From contig JADGEQ010000011.1 in the NCBI GenBank assembly GCA_016744295.1, positions 88,310 through 152,309 on the forward strand: DNA of 64,000 bases, in the 5' to 3' direction. This stretch comes from Desulfobacteraceae bacterium (lineage in GTDB: Bacteria > Desulfobacterota > Desulfobacteria > Desulfobacterales > Desulfobacteraceae). This document shows, piece after piece, positions 54,299 to 61,805 of the stretch (the stretch's first letter is position 1; each line of letters begins with the position of its first letter). The position numbers were made by a program, and so were the translations under genes. The notes below the pieces were generated by a model. The model was not told the DNA's origin and did not search any database. It worked only from the letters and a program-made list of their open reading frames with translations.

Positions 54299-54496
54299 AT
54301 GATAGAAGTTGATGAAAAAAAAATGCAATGGTCAGAAGGGATGACCATTGCATCCATATTAGAACAGGTTGAGGATGCCAAATTCTGTTCCGTGGTACGC
54401 CTCAACGGGCGGCTTGTGTCCAGTCCCAAATTTTTTGAAACAATTGTCCCGGACAATTCAATCCTCCAATTGCTCCCCCTGGTGGCAGGGGGGTAA
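54299..54496 (+). CDS. MoaD/ThiS-family small sulfur carrier
   Basis: 65-residue ubiquitin-like beta-grasp protein ending in the required Gly-Gly (LLPLVAGG). In MoaD this end is thiocarboxylated to give sulfur to the pterin dithiolene of Mo/W cofactors. Its position right after the aldehyde oxidoreductase gene suggests a dedicated role in tungsten cofactor synthesis. ThiS-like use in thiamine synthesis is less likely here. A terminator hairpin follows. Confidence 0.88.
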   Translation: MIEVDEKKMQWSEGMTIASILEQVEDAKFCSVVRLNGRLVSSPKFFETIVPDNSILQLLPLVAGG

Positions 54497-54519
54497 AAAA
54501 TAGATTTTGCTTTCCAAAA

Positions 54520-54566
54520 AACTGTCTGTCTGGTACACCATGGTAACATACAGACAGTTAATATTT
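54520..54566 (+). terminator. Intrinsic terminator of the aldehyde oxidoreductase/MoaD operon
   Basis: Perfect 10-base arms AACTGTCTGT (54520-54529) and ACAGACAGTT (54550-54559), with a smaller inner hairpin, followed by AATATTTTT. It lies 25 bases after the MoaD-like stop codon. Confidence 0.78.
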
Positions 54567-54591
54567 TTATAACCCAGAAAAGAGCTCACTA

Positions 54592-56166
54592 TTGAAACGA
54601 TTATTCGTATTTTTAAAGAACCTGTTCACTCAAAAAAAGATTGACGAAAATTTACAACCCTCCCCCGTGTCCCCCCAAAATCAGCCAGAGCCAAAACCGG
54701 TGTCAAAGCCAATATCAGACCCAAAAACCCGTATAGAGACCCGTCCAAAGCCGAATGGCAAACCATCCCCATCCCAAAAACGGCAGCCTAAACCAAGGGT
54801 CAAAAAAGAACCCTGGACCCTGGATAAATTCCAGGTGGAACCCGAGGAGGGAAAGACCCGGTTCCACGATCTGGATCTCCCCACTAGTCTGATGCATGCC
54901 ATTTATGATCTAAAATTCAAATATTGCACAGAGATCCAGGCCAAACTGCTACCCCATACTCTTACGGGGAAGGATGCCACGGCCAAAGCCCAGACCGGCA
55001 CGGGTAAAAGCGCCACCTTTATCATCGCCATCATCAAAAGGTTTCTAAAAAAACCCTTTAAAAACAAAAATGGGCAGCCCAGAGCCCTGATCCTTGCCCC
55101 AACAAGGGAATTGGTTCATCAGATTGAAAAAGATTTCAACGGTCTTGCCAAATATTCAAACCTCAACATACTCGCTGTTTACGGCGGCACCGGCTACAAC
55201 CAGCAGATGACCATGCTCCGGAAAAAACCTGTGGATGTCATCACAGCCACCCCGGGAAGGCTGCTGGATTTTATCAATAAAAAACTGGTGGACCTCTCCC
55301 GGGTGGAGGTCATCGTTCTTGACGAAGCAGACCGAATGCTGGACATGGGATTTATACCGGATGTCCGCAGGCTGGTCTATATGACCCCACACAAGGACAA
55401 ACGCCAGACCCTGTTCTTTTCCGCCACCCTCACCGACGAAGTGTTGCGCCTGGCAGAATCCTGGACCAAGGATGCCGTTCGAATAGAAATAGACCCTGAC
55501 CAGGCAGCATCCCTGTCCATCCGTCAGGTGATCTACCTGACCACGGAAACAGACAAATTTAAAAATATCTACAACCTTCTTGTCAGCGAAAACCTGCAGC
55601 GGGTGCTGATTTTCGTAAACAGAAAAGACACTGCCAAATACCTTTCTTCCAAATTAGAACGATATGGACAAAAATGCGGTGTTCTGTCGGGGGATGTTGC
55701 CCAGGACAAACGATTCAAGGTGTTGAATAATTTTAAAAGCGGAAGGCTCAAATTTCTGGTGGCTACGGATGTAGCGGCAAGAGGTTTGCATATTGCCGAT
55801 ATCAGCCATGTGATAAATTATGATCTGCCCATTGAACCAGAGCATTATATCCACAGAATCGGCAGAACCGGAAGGGCTGGTGCCACAGGAACCTCAATCA
55901 GTTTTGCCGATGAAATGAGCTCATTTGAAATTCCAAAAATTGAGGAAATACTGGGCAACAAAATCGAATGTGAATATCCTTCGGAAGTACTTGACCGCCC
56001 CCTGCCCAAACCAAAACCAATTCAAAAAAAGCCGCGTTCTCAAAGTGCCGGGAAGAAACCGCCCTACAAGGGGAAAAAAAAGCCCTATGCGGGCAGACGC
56101 AGACCTCCAGGCACCCAGAAGAATAAAAATCAGAACAATAGAAATCAAAACATTAAAAAAGACTAG
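54592..56166 (+). CDS. DEAD-box ATP-dependent RNA helicase (RhlE/RhlB-like)
   Basis: 524 residues. A Pro/Lys-rich N-terminal linker (about 20-70) leads into the helicase core with the Q motif (CTEIQAKLLPHTL), Walker A AQTGTGKS, PTREL, TPGRLLDF, DEAD (DEADRMLDMGF), SAT, and the C-terminal lobe with VATDVAARGLHI and HRIGRTGRAG. A basic, low-complexity tail rich in Lys, Pro and Asn (about 465-524) would bind RNA. TTG at 54592 is accepted because no ATG occurs before the Q motif region. Confidence 0.92.
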   Translation: MKRLFVFLKNLFTQKKIDENLQPSPVSPQNQPEPKPVSKPISDPKTRIETRPKPNGKPSPSQKRQPKPRVKKEPWTLDKFQVEPEEGKTRFHDLDLPTSLMHAIYDLKFKYCTEIQAKLLPHTLTGKDATAKAQTGTGKSATFIIAIIKRFLKKPFKNKNGQPRALILAPTRELVHQIEKDFNGLAKYSNLNILAVYGGTGYNQQMTMLRKKPVDVITATPGRLLDFINKKLVDLSRVEVIVLDEADRMLDMGFIPDVRRLVYMTPHKDKRQTLFFSATLTDEVLRLAESWTKDAVRIEIDPDQAASLSIRQVIYLTTETDKFKNIYNLLVSENLQRVLIFVNRKDTAKYLSSKLERYGQKCGVLSGDVAQDKRFKVLNNFKSGRLKFLVATDVAARGLHIADISHVINYDLPIEPEHYIHRIGRTGRAGATGTSISFADEMSSFEIPKIEEILGNKIECEYPSEVLDRPLPKPKPIQKKPRSQSAGKKPPYKGKKKPYAGRRRPPGTQKNKNQNNRNQNIKKD

Positions 56167-56246
56167 TCCTTGTGGTTGAACACAATTCAGTGTAAAATCC
56201 GGGGTCTATATTAAAAAATAATCTGTAGAAAGGAGTTTGAATTAAA

Positions 56247-56609
56247 ATGTTTGGTCTTGGAATGCCTGAAATCCTTTTAATCCTGGCAATAGCCCTCATT
56301 GTCATCGGCCCCAAAAAGCTGCCGGAACTTGCCAAAACCCTGGGGCGTGCCATGGGGGAGTTTAAACGATCTGCCCAGGATTTTAAAAAAAGTATTGATT
56401 TGGACACTACCCTTAAAGATATTGAAACACCCGCCTCTGATTTAAAAAATATTATCAAGGAAGCAAACCTGGAAAAAGAAACCATTGTTGAACCCGGTGA
56501 TGACCCAGGATCCAAAAACCAGGATAGTCCCGAAAAAGAAGCCACGGAAACCAGTTCCAAGGAACCGGCCTCCCCTGCCCCCAAAGACCCAGAAAATAAA
56601 AACGAATAA
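56247..56609 (+). CDS. tatB: Twin-arginine translocase subunit TatA/TatB
   Basis: 120 residues. A short hydrophobic helix (MPEILLILAIALIVIGPKKLPELAK, read in parts) with the conserved glutamate E8 is followed by GPKKLPE and an amphipathic helix (AKTLGRAMGEFKRSAQDFKK), the hallmark of TatA/TatB. The tail is acidic and Pro/Ser-rich. Length and single-copy position before tatC favour TatB or a dual-function TatA. tatC begins 4 bases later. AAAGGAG lies before the ATG. Confidence 0.9.
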   Translation: MFGLGMPEILLILAIALIVIGPKKLPELAKTLGRAMGEFKRSAQDFKKSIDLDTTLKDIETPASDLKNIIKEANLEKETIVEPGDDPGSKNQDSPEKEATETSSKEPASPAPKDPENKNE

Positions 56610-56613
56610 AACC

Positions 56614-57432
56614 ATGAGCCAAGAAGATAAAAGCCCTTTTACCGAGCATCTGGGCGAGTTACGTGATCGGCTGGTACGTTCCTTTATTGCCGTAGGCATT
56701 GGATTTGCCTGTGCCTATTTTTTCAAGGAACAACTTTTTGATTTTCTGATTGCCCCCCTGGTGACTGCCATGGGAGAGTCTGGAAATGCAAAGATGATAT
56801 TCACAGGCCTGCCCGAAGCCTTTTTTACCTATTTAAAGGTATCCCTTTTGGCCGGTATTATGGCGGCCAGTCCTGTCCTGTTTTACGAATTCTGGATGTT
56901 TATCTCTCCCGGACTGTACAGGACCGAAAAAAAATATCTGATGCCCATTGTTATTTTATCTGTTTTCTTTTTCCTGCTGGGTTCTTCTTTTGGATATTTC
57001 GTTGTCTTTCCCTATGGATTTGCATTCTTTCTGGGATTTGCCACGGAAAACATCCAGGCCATGCCCTCCATGAAAGAGTACCTTGGATTTGCCTCAAAAA
57101 TGCTGCTGGCCTTCGGGCTTGTATTTGAACTGCCCCTGGTCCTCACCTTTATGGCACGTATGGGACTTGTGACGGTTGATTTTTTAAAGAAGAACCGAAA
57201 ATACGCTTTATTAATCTTTTTTGTGGGGGCCGCCCTGATTACTCCCCCGGATGTGGTAACCCAAATCATGATGGCCGTTCCCCTGATGCTCTTGTATGAA
57301 ATCAGTATTATCGGTGCCAGAATTTTTGGGAAAAAAGCCAAGAATGATGAGGCGGGTGAAGAAGATGGAGAAAAGTTTGAGCAAGCAGCAGAGAGCGAAA
57401 ATGAACAAGCCAATCCCGAGGATGGTGATTAA
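56614..57432 (+). CDS. tatC: Twin-arginine translocase subunit TatC
   Basis: 272-residue polytopic membrane receptor of the Tat export pathway. The N-terminal signature FTEHLGELRDRLVRSF, the EFWMFISPGLYRTEKKY loop, FGLVFELPLVLTF and ITPPDVVTQIMMAVPLMLLYEIS are all present, fitting six helices. An acidic C-terminal tail follows. The ATG at 56614 (MSQEDKSPF) is preferred over the longer frame from 56485, which overlaps tatB. Tat would export folded cofactor-containing enzymes such as periplasmic hydrogenases. Confidence 0.95.
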   Translation: MSQEDKSPFTEHLGELRDRLVRSFIAVGIGFACAYFFKEQLFDFLIAPLVTAMGESGNAKMIFTGLPEAFFTYLKVSLLAGIMAASPVLFYEFWMFISPGLYRTEKKYLMPIVILSVFFFLLGSSFGYFVVFPYGFAFFLGFATENIQAMPSMKEYLGFASKMLLAFGLVFELPLVLTFMARMGLVTVDFLKKNRKYALLIFFVGAALITPPDVVTQIMMAVPLMLLYEISIIGARIFGKKAKNDEAGEEDGEKFEQAAESENEQANPEDGD

Positions 57433-57590
57433 GACCAGACCCGGGACGCCTGAACAAATCTGTTTTTTATTGACTTTGCATCCCCCTATGTGTAAAAACA
57501 AATTTAATTTTAAGAAAAAAACCGGGGACAGAGTTGTCACCGGTAAAAAGGCAAAAGATATCGTTAATCATTAAAGGAGCAAGACAAGTT

Positions 57591-58055
57591 ATGAACAAAA
57601 GATTGATCACGCTACTGTTGGCTGCAGGAATTGCTGTGATTTTTGTTGCAACGGGTCTCCATGCGGGTACTGAAGTTAAAGATACCTTTACCATGGAAAC
57701 CGATGGATACAAAAAACGTAAAAAAGCACCCCCAAAATACAACCTGGTCGAATTCACCCATGCAAAGCATGCTGCAGATTATAAGATATCCTGTGGTGAA
57801 TGCCACCATGATAAAGAGGGCAAAGCCCTTGATATCAAAATGGGAGATGATGTACAGGGATGTGGCGAATGCCATAACAAGTTTAAAAAAGACAAAAAGA
57901 ACAAAAAAGACATTATGGTCCACGAAAATGCCATGCATAAAAACTGCATCGCCTGCCACAAAGCCTTCAACAAAGAAAAAGGCGACCCCAAAGGAATGAA
58001 GGGCCCGGCCCCTGCTTCCTGCGGCAAATGCCATACAAAAATCAAAAAAAAGTAA
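57591..58055 (+). CDS. Periplasmic tetraheme cytochrome c3-type protein
   Basis: 154 residues with a Sec signal peptide (about 4-22, ending GLHAG). The mature part has four CxxCH haem-binding motifs (CGECHH, CGECHN, CIACHK, CGKCHT) and extra histidines (FTHAKHAA, VHENAMHKN) that would serve as sixth ligands, the class III cytochrome c pattern. In sulfate reducers it passes electrons from periplasmic hydrogenases to membrane complexes. AAAGGAG precedes the ATG at 57591. The longer TTG frame is not needed. Confidence 0.93.
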   Translation: MNKRLITLLLAAGIAVIFVATGLHAGTEVKDTFTMETDGYKKRKKAPPKYNLVEFTHAKHAADYKISCGECHHDKEGKALDIKMGDDVQGCGECHNKFKKDKKNKKDIMVHENAMHKNCIACHKAFNKEKGDPKGMKGPAPASCGKCHTKIKKK

Positions 58056-58086
58056 CCGTCTGATTTCACAGACTATGTGTCATTCT

Positions 58087-58124
58087 ATAAAGGGGAATTT
58101 TTCCAAGGGGAAATTCCCCTTTAT
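58087..58124. terminator. Bidirectional intrinsic terminator
   Basis: Perfect 14-base arms ATAAAGGGGAATTT (58087-58100) and AAATTCCCCTTTAT (58111-58124) with a 10-base loop, between the convergent cytochrome and IclR genes. The symmetrical A/T flanks suit termination from both sides. Confidence 0.85.
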
Positions 58125-58194
58125 CATTATGAAAACTGCTTTGTTTCAAAATTCTCTGTTTCAATTTTAATTGGCCCAAAAGGCAAAAATTAAA

Positions 58195-58950
58195 TCACCC
58201 CTTGTTTCTAACCTCAAACAAACGCTCTATCAGCCGGTCTTCAAACCCTTGCTCCTGGGTTCGGGACAAGGGGAAAGAAACCCCGAAGGATGCTTCAACC
58301 ATGCCCTTTTTGTCAAATACCGGTATTGCCAGGGTTTTTAAACCGATGTTAAGTTCTTGGTCTGCCACGGCATACCCCCTGGAATGGGTCTTTTTCAAAT
58401 CCCTTAAAAATGATTTCACGTCGGTGATGGTATGGGGGGTAAGGGGTCGAAACTCAAGCAGGGAAGCTATTTTTTTTTGTTCCCCGTAATCCATGAATGC
58501 CACAATGGCCTTACCGAGGGAAGTGGCATGAATGGGAAGCCTTGATCCGGCTGAAAGATCTATATTCACCACATCCGAAGACAAAAGTCTTTCAACTGCA
58601 ACAATTTCATTTCCTTCCAAAATCGCACAATGGGTGGTAACATCCAGATCATTCCGTATGGATTTCATGTAGGGCATCAAGCGATTCCGAATCGTCATGG
58701 ACTCAAAGACCCACCCTCCCAATTGCAGGACCCTGGGGGTCAGCTGAAAGGTTTTGGCAGTTTCATCCTTCACCATGAACCCAAGTTTTGTAAAGGTATG
58801 AAGATACCGCCTGGCCGTTGGCAAATTCATCTGGTTGGCCCTGGCCATTTCTGTCAAACTCCACACAGGCCGGTCCTTTGTAAAACACATCAGCAAATTG
58901 AGTCCCTTTGCCAGGGAGTTCACAAACTCCCGATCCGCACTGTCGTCCAT
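58195..58950 (-). CDS. IclR-family transcriptional regulator
   Basis: 251 residues. The N-terminal winged helix-turn-helix (VNSLAKGLNLLMCF to NLPTARRYLHTFTKLGFM) is followed by the IclR effector domain (about 80-251, MTIRNRLMPYMKSI and SAGSRLPIHATSLGKAIVAF). The pattern is like PcaR/PobR-type members. The ATG at 58950 with GGAGA upstream is preferred over 58992. It is divergent from the oadG-oadB-biotin carrier genes, and overlapping palindromes lie at their promoter (59097-59123), so it probably controls them. Confidence 0.92.
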   Translation of the reverse strand: MDDSADREFVNSLAKGLNLLMCFTKDRPVWSLTEMARANQMNLPTARRYLHTFTKLGFMVKDETAKTFQLTPRVLQLGGWVFESMTIRNRLMPYMKSIRNDLDVTTHCAILEGNEIVAVERLLSSDVVNIDLSAGSRLPIHATSLGKAIVAFMDYGEQKKIASLLEFRPLTPHTITDVKSFLRDLKKTHSRGYAVADQELNIGLKTLAIPVFDKKGMVEASFGVSFPLSRTQEQGFEDRLIERLFEVRNKG

Positions 58951-59055
58951 TTTTGCTCTCCTTTTGCCCGCCCGGAGACTGGGAACATTCAAATTTGAAA
59001 AAATAATATAACCTGATACAAGCCCGGGAAAAAGTAAAGCCTTTTTAAAAAAGAC

Positions 59056-59084
59056 TTGACGGAACAGAGAGGGGCTTGTTATTA
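59056..59084 (+). promoter_or_regulatory. Sigma-70-type promoter of the sodium-pump decarboxylase genes
   Basis: TTGACG (59056-59061), 17 bases, TTATTA (59079-59084). It lies just before the overlapping operators and 74 bases upstream of the first start codon. Confidence 0.65.
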
Positions 59085-59096
59085 GTAAAGAACATT

Positions 59097-59123
59097 ATGC
59101 GTTATACTATAACGCATAGTATA
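59097..59123. promoter_or_regulatory. Two overlapping palindromic operators (probable IclR site)
   Basis: ATGCGTTATA-C-TATAACGCAT (59097-59117) is a perfect 10-base-arm palindrome. TATACTAT-N5-ATAGTATA (59103-59123) is a second perfect palindrome shifted by 6 bases. Both lie at about +6 to +33 of the promoter at 59056-59084. Placement just after the start site favours repression by the adjacent IclR regulator. Confidence 0.65.
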
Positions 59124-59157
59124 ATATCAATACAAATTATTCAAAGGAGATCTTCTG

Positions 59158-59289
59158 ATGTCAGCAGGCTTTGTATTTATAGGCGGTATCAGCGGTGTAT
59201 TTTTTGGCATGACCCTCATCTATCTGTCCATCAAAATAACCGCCTTGATATCGGACCGGTTTCCTAAATCAAAGGAGACCCCCTCATGA
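59158..59289 (+). CDS. OadG-like small subunit of a sodium-pump decarboxylase
   Basis: 43 residues, missed by ordinary length cut-offs. One membrane helix (about 4-30, GFVFIGGISGVFFGMTLIYLS) with a short polar tail, the shape of the OadG/MmdD/gamma subunits that hold decarboxylase complexes together. A good GGAGA ribosome site precedes the ATG at 59158, and the ATGA overlap with the beta subunit gene (59286) shows coupling. Assignment rests on shape and context, since OadG is poorly conserved in sequence. Confidence 0.75.
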   Translation: MSAGFVFIGGISGVFFGMTLIYLSIKITALISDRFPKSKETPS

Positions 59290-60407
59290 TAGGCCCTCTT
59301 TCAGCCCTTATTAAAACCACCGGCTTTGTTCATTTAACACCGGGTATGGTTTTCATGTGGGTCATTGGATTGGTATTGATAACCCTAGCCATAAAAAAAG
59401 AATATGAGCCCCTGCTTTTGCTGCCCATTGGCTTTGGGATCCTGCTGGCCAATCTTCCCCTTAGCGGACTGATGACACCGGAACACGGGTTGTTATGGAA
59501 ATTCTACGAATATGGTATCCATTGGGAAATCATCCCCCCCCTCATTTTTTTAGGAATTGGCGCATTCACAGATTTTGGACCCCTGCTGGCCAACCCGCGC
59601 TTAATTTTTCTGGGTGCCGGCGCCCAGGCAGGGGTTTATTTTACTTTTTTTGCAGCCCACTCCATGGGATTTAATATCATGGAAGCGGCCACCATTGGAA
59701 TTATCGGCGGGGCTGACGGACCCACCACTATATTTTTAGCATCCAAACTTGCTCCCCAGCTTCTCGGGGCCTGCGCTGTTGCAGCCTATTCCTATATGGC
59801 CATGGTTCCCATCATTCAGCCGCCTATCATGCGGTTGATGACCACTGAAGCCGAGCGTAAAATAAGGATGAAAAAAGGCAGAAAAGTAGGCAGGAGGGAA
59901 AAACTGTTATTCCCCATTGTTTCTACTTTTCTAATCATCCTTGTGGTTCCGGCTTCCGCCCCCCTTATTGCCATGTTAATGCTGGGGAACCTCTTTAAAG
60001 AGTCCGGGGTGGTGGAAAGATTAAAAAATGCCGCTCAGAATGAATTGATGAATATTGTGACCATTTTTCTGGGATTACCCATAGGGGCCACCATGAATGC
60101 CGAGGTTTTTCTACAGCCCAAGGTACTTTTTATCTTTGGTCTTGGACTCTGCGCCTTCATGGTAAGCACTGCCACGGGGATATTACTTGCCAAGGGTATG
60201 AATTTGTTTTCCAGTAACAAAATTAATCCGCTATTAGGTGCTGCAGGCGTATCTGCCGTCCCCATGGCCGCAAGAGTGGTCCACAAAGTTGGCATGGAGG
60301 CCGACAAGAAAAATTATCTGCTCATGTATGCCATGGGCCCCAATGTGGCAGGAGTAATCGGAACCGTCATTGCAGCCGGAATTTTTATGACCCTTCTGTC
60401 CTCTTGA
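59286..60407 (+). CDS. Sodium-translocating decarboxylase beta subunit
   Basis: 373-residue polytopic membrane protein of the OadB/MmdB/GcdB family, which pumps Na+ while decarboxylating carboxybiotin. Typical stretches include GIGAFTDFGPLLANPR, GIIGGADGPTTIFLASKL, AYSYMAMVPIIQPPIM and GVSAVPMAARVVHK. It follows the OadG-like gene and precedes a biotin carrier, but the alpha (carboxyltransferase) subunit is missing here. Likely substrates are oxaloacetate, methylmalonyl-CoA or glutaconyl-CoA. Confidence 0.93.
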   Translation: MIGPLSALIKTTGFVHLTPGMVFMWVIGLVLITLAIKKEYEPLLLLPIGFGILLANLPLSGLMTPEHGLLWKFYEYGIHWEIIPPLIFLGIGAFTDFGPLLANPRLIFLGAGAQAGVYFTFFAAHSMGFNIMEAATIGIIGGADGPTTIFLASKLAPQLLGACAVAAYSYMAMVPIIQPPIMRLMTTEAERKIRMKKGRKVGRREKLLFPIVSTFLIILVVPASAPLIAMLMLGNLFKESGVVERLKNAAQNELMNIVTIFLGLPIGATMNAEVFLQPKVLFIFGLGLCAFMVSTATGILLAKGMNLFSSNKINPLLGAAGVSAVPMAARVVHKVGMEADKKNYLLMYAMGPNVAGVIGTVIAAGIFMTLLSS

Positions 60408-60516
60408 ACCTAGGTCACCAAACAACCCGCAAACACGGGATTGAATAACACAACCGGCATGGGAATATTTCCATGTGAAACCTAACGATTAAACAACTGA
60501 TGATTGGAGAAAAAAA

Positions 60517-60732
60517 ATGGCAACTGAAATATTGGCACCCATGGCAGGAAAAATAGTCAGAGTCGAGATAGATCCTGGCACCAACGTGGTAGAAGACATG
60601 GAAATTCTATTCATTGAGGCCATGAAAATGGAAACCCCAATTTATGCCCCCTGCGATGGAATTATTAATAAAATCCTTAAAAAAGAGGGCGATGATGTTG
60701 AAGAGGATGATGTGATCGCTCTTATGCAATAA
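60517..60732 (+). CDS. Biotin carboxyl carrier protein
   Basis: 71 residues consisting of one biotinyl domain. The biotinylation motif EAMKM sits near the middle (IEAMKMETPIYAP), preceded by the hairpin ILAPMAGKIVRVEI. It would carry the carboxyl group between a carboxyltransferase and the membrane beta subunit encoded 110 bases upstream. GGAG lies before the ATG. The unlinked small form is typical of multi-subunit decarboxylases. Confidence 0.93.
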   Translation: MATEILAPMAGKIVRVEIDPGTNVVEDMEILFIEAMKMETPIYAPCDGIINKILKKEGDDVEEDDVIALMQ

Positions 60733-60851
60733 CCGGGGCGCCAAGTCGGATTCTAAACCGATTTTTGACCTGGGTCCTAAGTTCCAGGCTGGTTTGCCCT
60801 TGGCAGACCAGCCACATAACCGACACAATCCCCTCCAGAGGATTTCAAATC

Positions 60852-61805
60852 ATGGCAATTTCCAAATATCATTCCATAGTTTACATGCCGGAAATACCCA
60901 AACCTTACCCCTCTGTCCTTGATTTTTTAACCAATAGGTTTCCCTCCATTGCCAGACACATATGGGAAGCCAGGATCATTTCCGGTAAAATTTTAACCGA
61001 GCAGCAGTCTCCGGTAGGTCTGGACACCCCCTACACCCCCCGGGGAAGATTGTATTATTTCCGGGAGGTTGAGGAAGAGCCTTCCATTCCCTTCACCGAA
61101 AACATAATTTTCCGCAATGACGACCTGTTGGTGGCGTGTAAACCTCATTTTCTTCCTGTTATCCCGGCAGGACCCTATGTGGATGAATGCCTGCTTAACC
61201 GTTTAAAAAAACGAACAGGAAACCATGATCTGTCACCCATCAACCGGATAGACCGGGAAACAGCCGGTCTTGTTCTGTTTTCACTGAATAAAAAAACCAG
61301 GGGTCTCTACCAGAAATTGTTCATGAACCGCAGGGTTAAAAAAACCTATAGTGCGGTGACGCGATATCCTGGAATTCGAGGAGAAGATAGGGGCAGGGAA
61401 AACAATGCTGCCGAGAATCGGAAAATTGGAAACCAGACGATTGGAAACGGTGGCATTGAAAACCACATTGTGGAGGACAGGCTTATCCCTGGGGAGCCAT
61501 GGTTCAGAATGAAATCAGTTGACGGCAAACCCAATGCACGTACAAACATCTCCCTGGTGGGGGTAAGGAAGAATAAAGCCCTTTTTGAGTTATCTCCCAT
61601 CACCGGAAAAAAGCACCAGCTTCGTCTTCATCTGAGCAACCTCGGCTTCCCCATTCTCAATGACAGGTATTATCCAAACCTTTTGCCCAAAAAAGAGCTG
61701 GATTTTACAGCGCCGTTACAGCTTCTCGCCAAAAAAATCCAATTTTATGATCCCATTTCATCCAGGACGGTGACCTATGAATCCGAACGCAGGCTTGATT
61801 GGTAA
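60852..61805 (+). CDS. RluA-family pseudouridine synthase
   Basis: 317 residues. The catalytic-aspartate motif reads INRIDRETAGLVLFS (family HRLDRDTSGLL). Further family stretches are KKTYSAVT and the C-terminal GKKHQLRLHLSNLGFPILND. The N-terminal 80 residues are a short S4-like or unique region. An insert of about 40 residues (about 175-215) is built partly on a 15-base tandem repeat. The ATG at 60852 has AGAGGA upstream. The end overlaps dsrN by 31 bases on the opposite strand. The target uridine is unknown. Confidence 0.88.
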   Translation: MAISKYHSIVYMPEIPKPYPSVLDFLTNRFPSIARHIWEARIISGKILTEQQSPVGLDTPYTPRGRLYYFREVEEEPSIPFTENIIFRNDDLLVACKPHFLPVIPAGPYVDECLLNRLKKRTGNHDLSPINRIDRETAGLVLFSLNKKTRGLYQKLFMNRRVKKTYSAVTRYPGIRGEDRGRENNAAENRKIGNQTIGNGGIENHIVEDRLIPGEPWFRMKSVDGKPNARTNISLVGVRKNKALFELSPITGKKHQLRLHLSNLGFPILNDRYYPNLLPKKELDFTAPLQLLAKKIQFYDPISSRTVTYESERRLDW

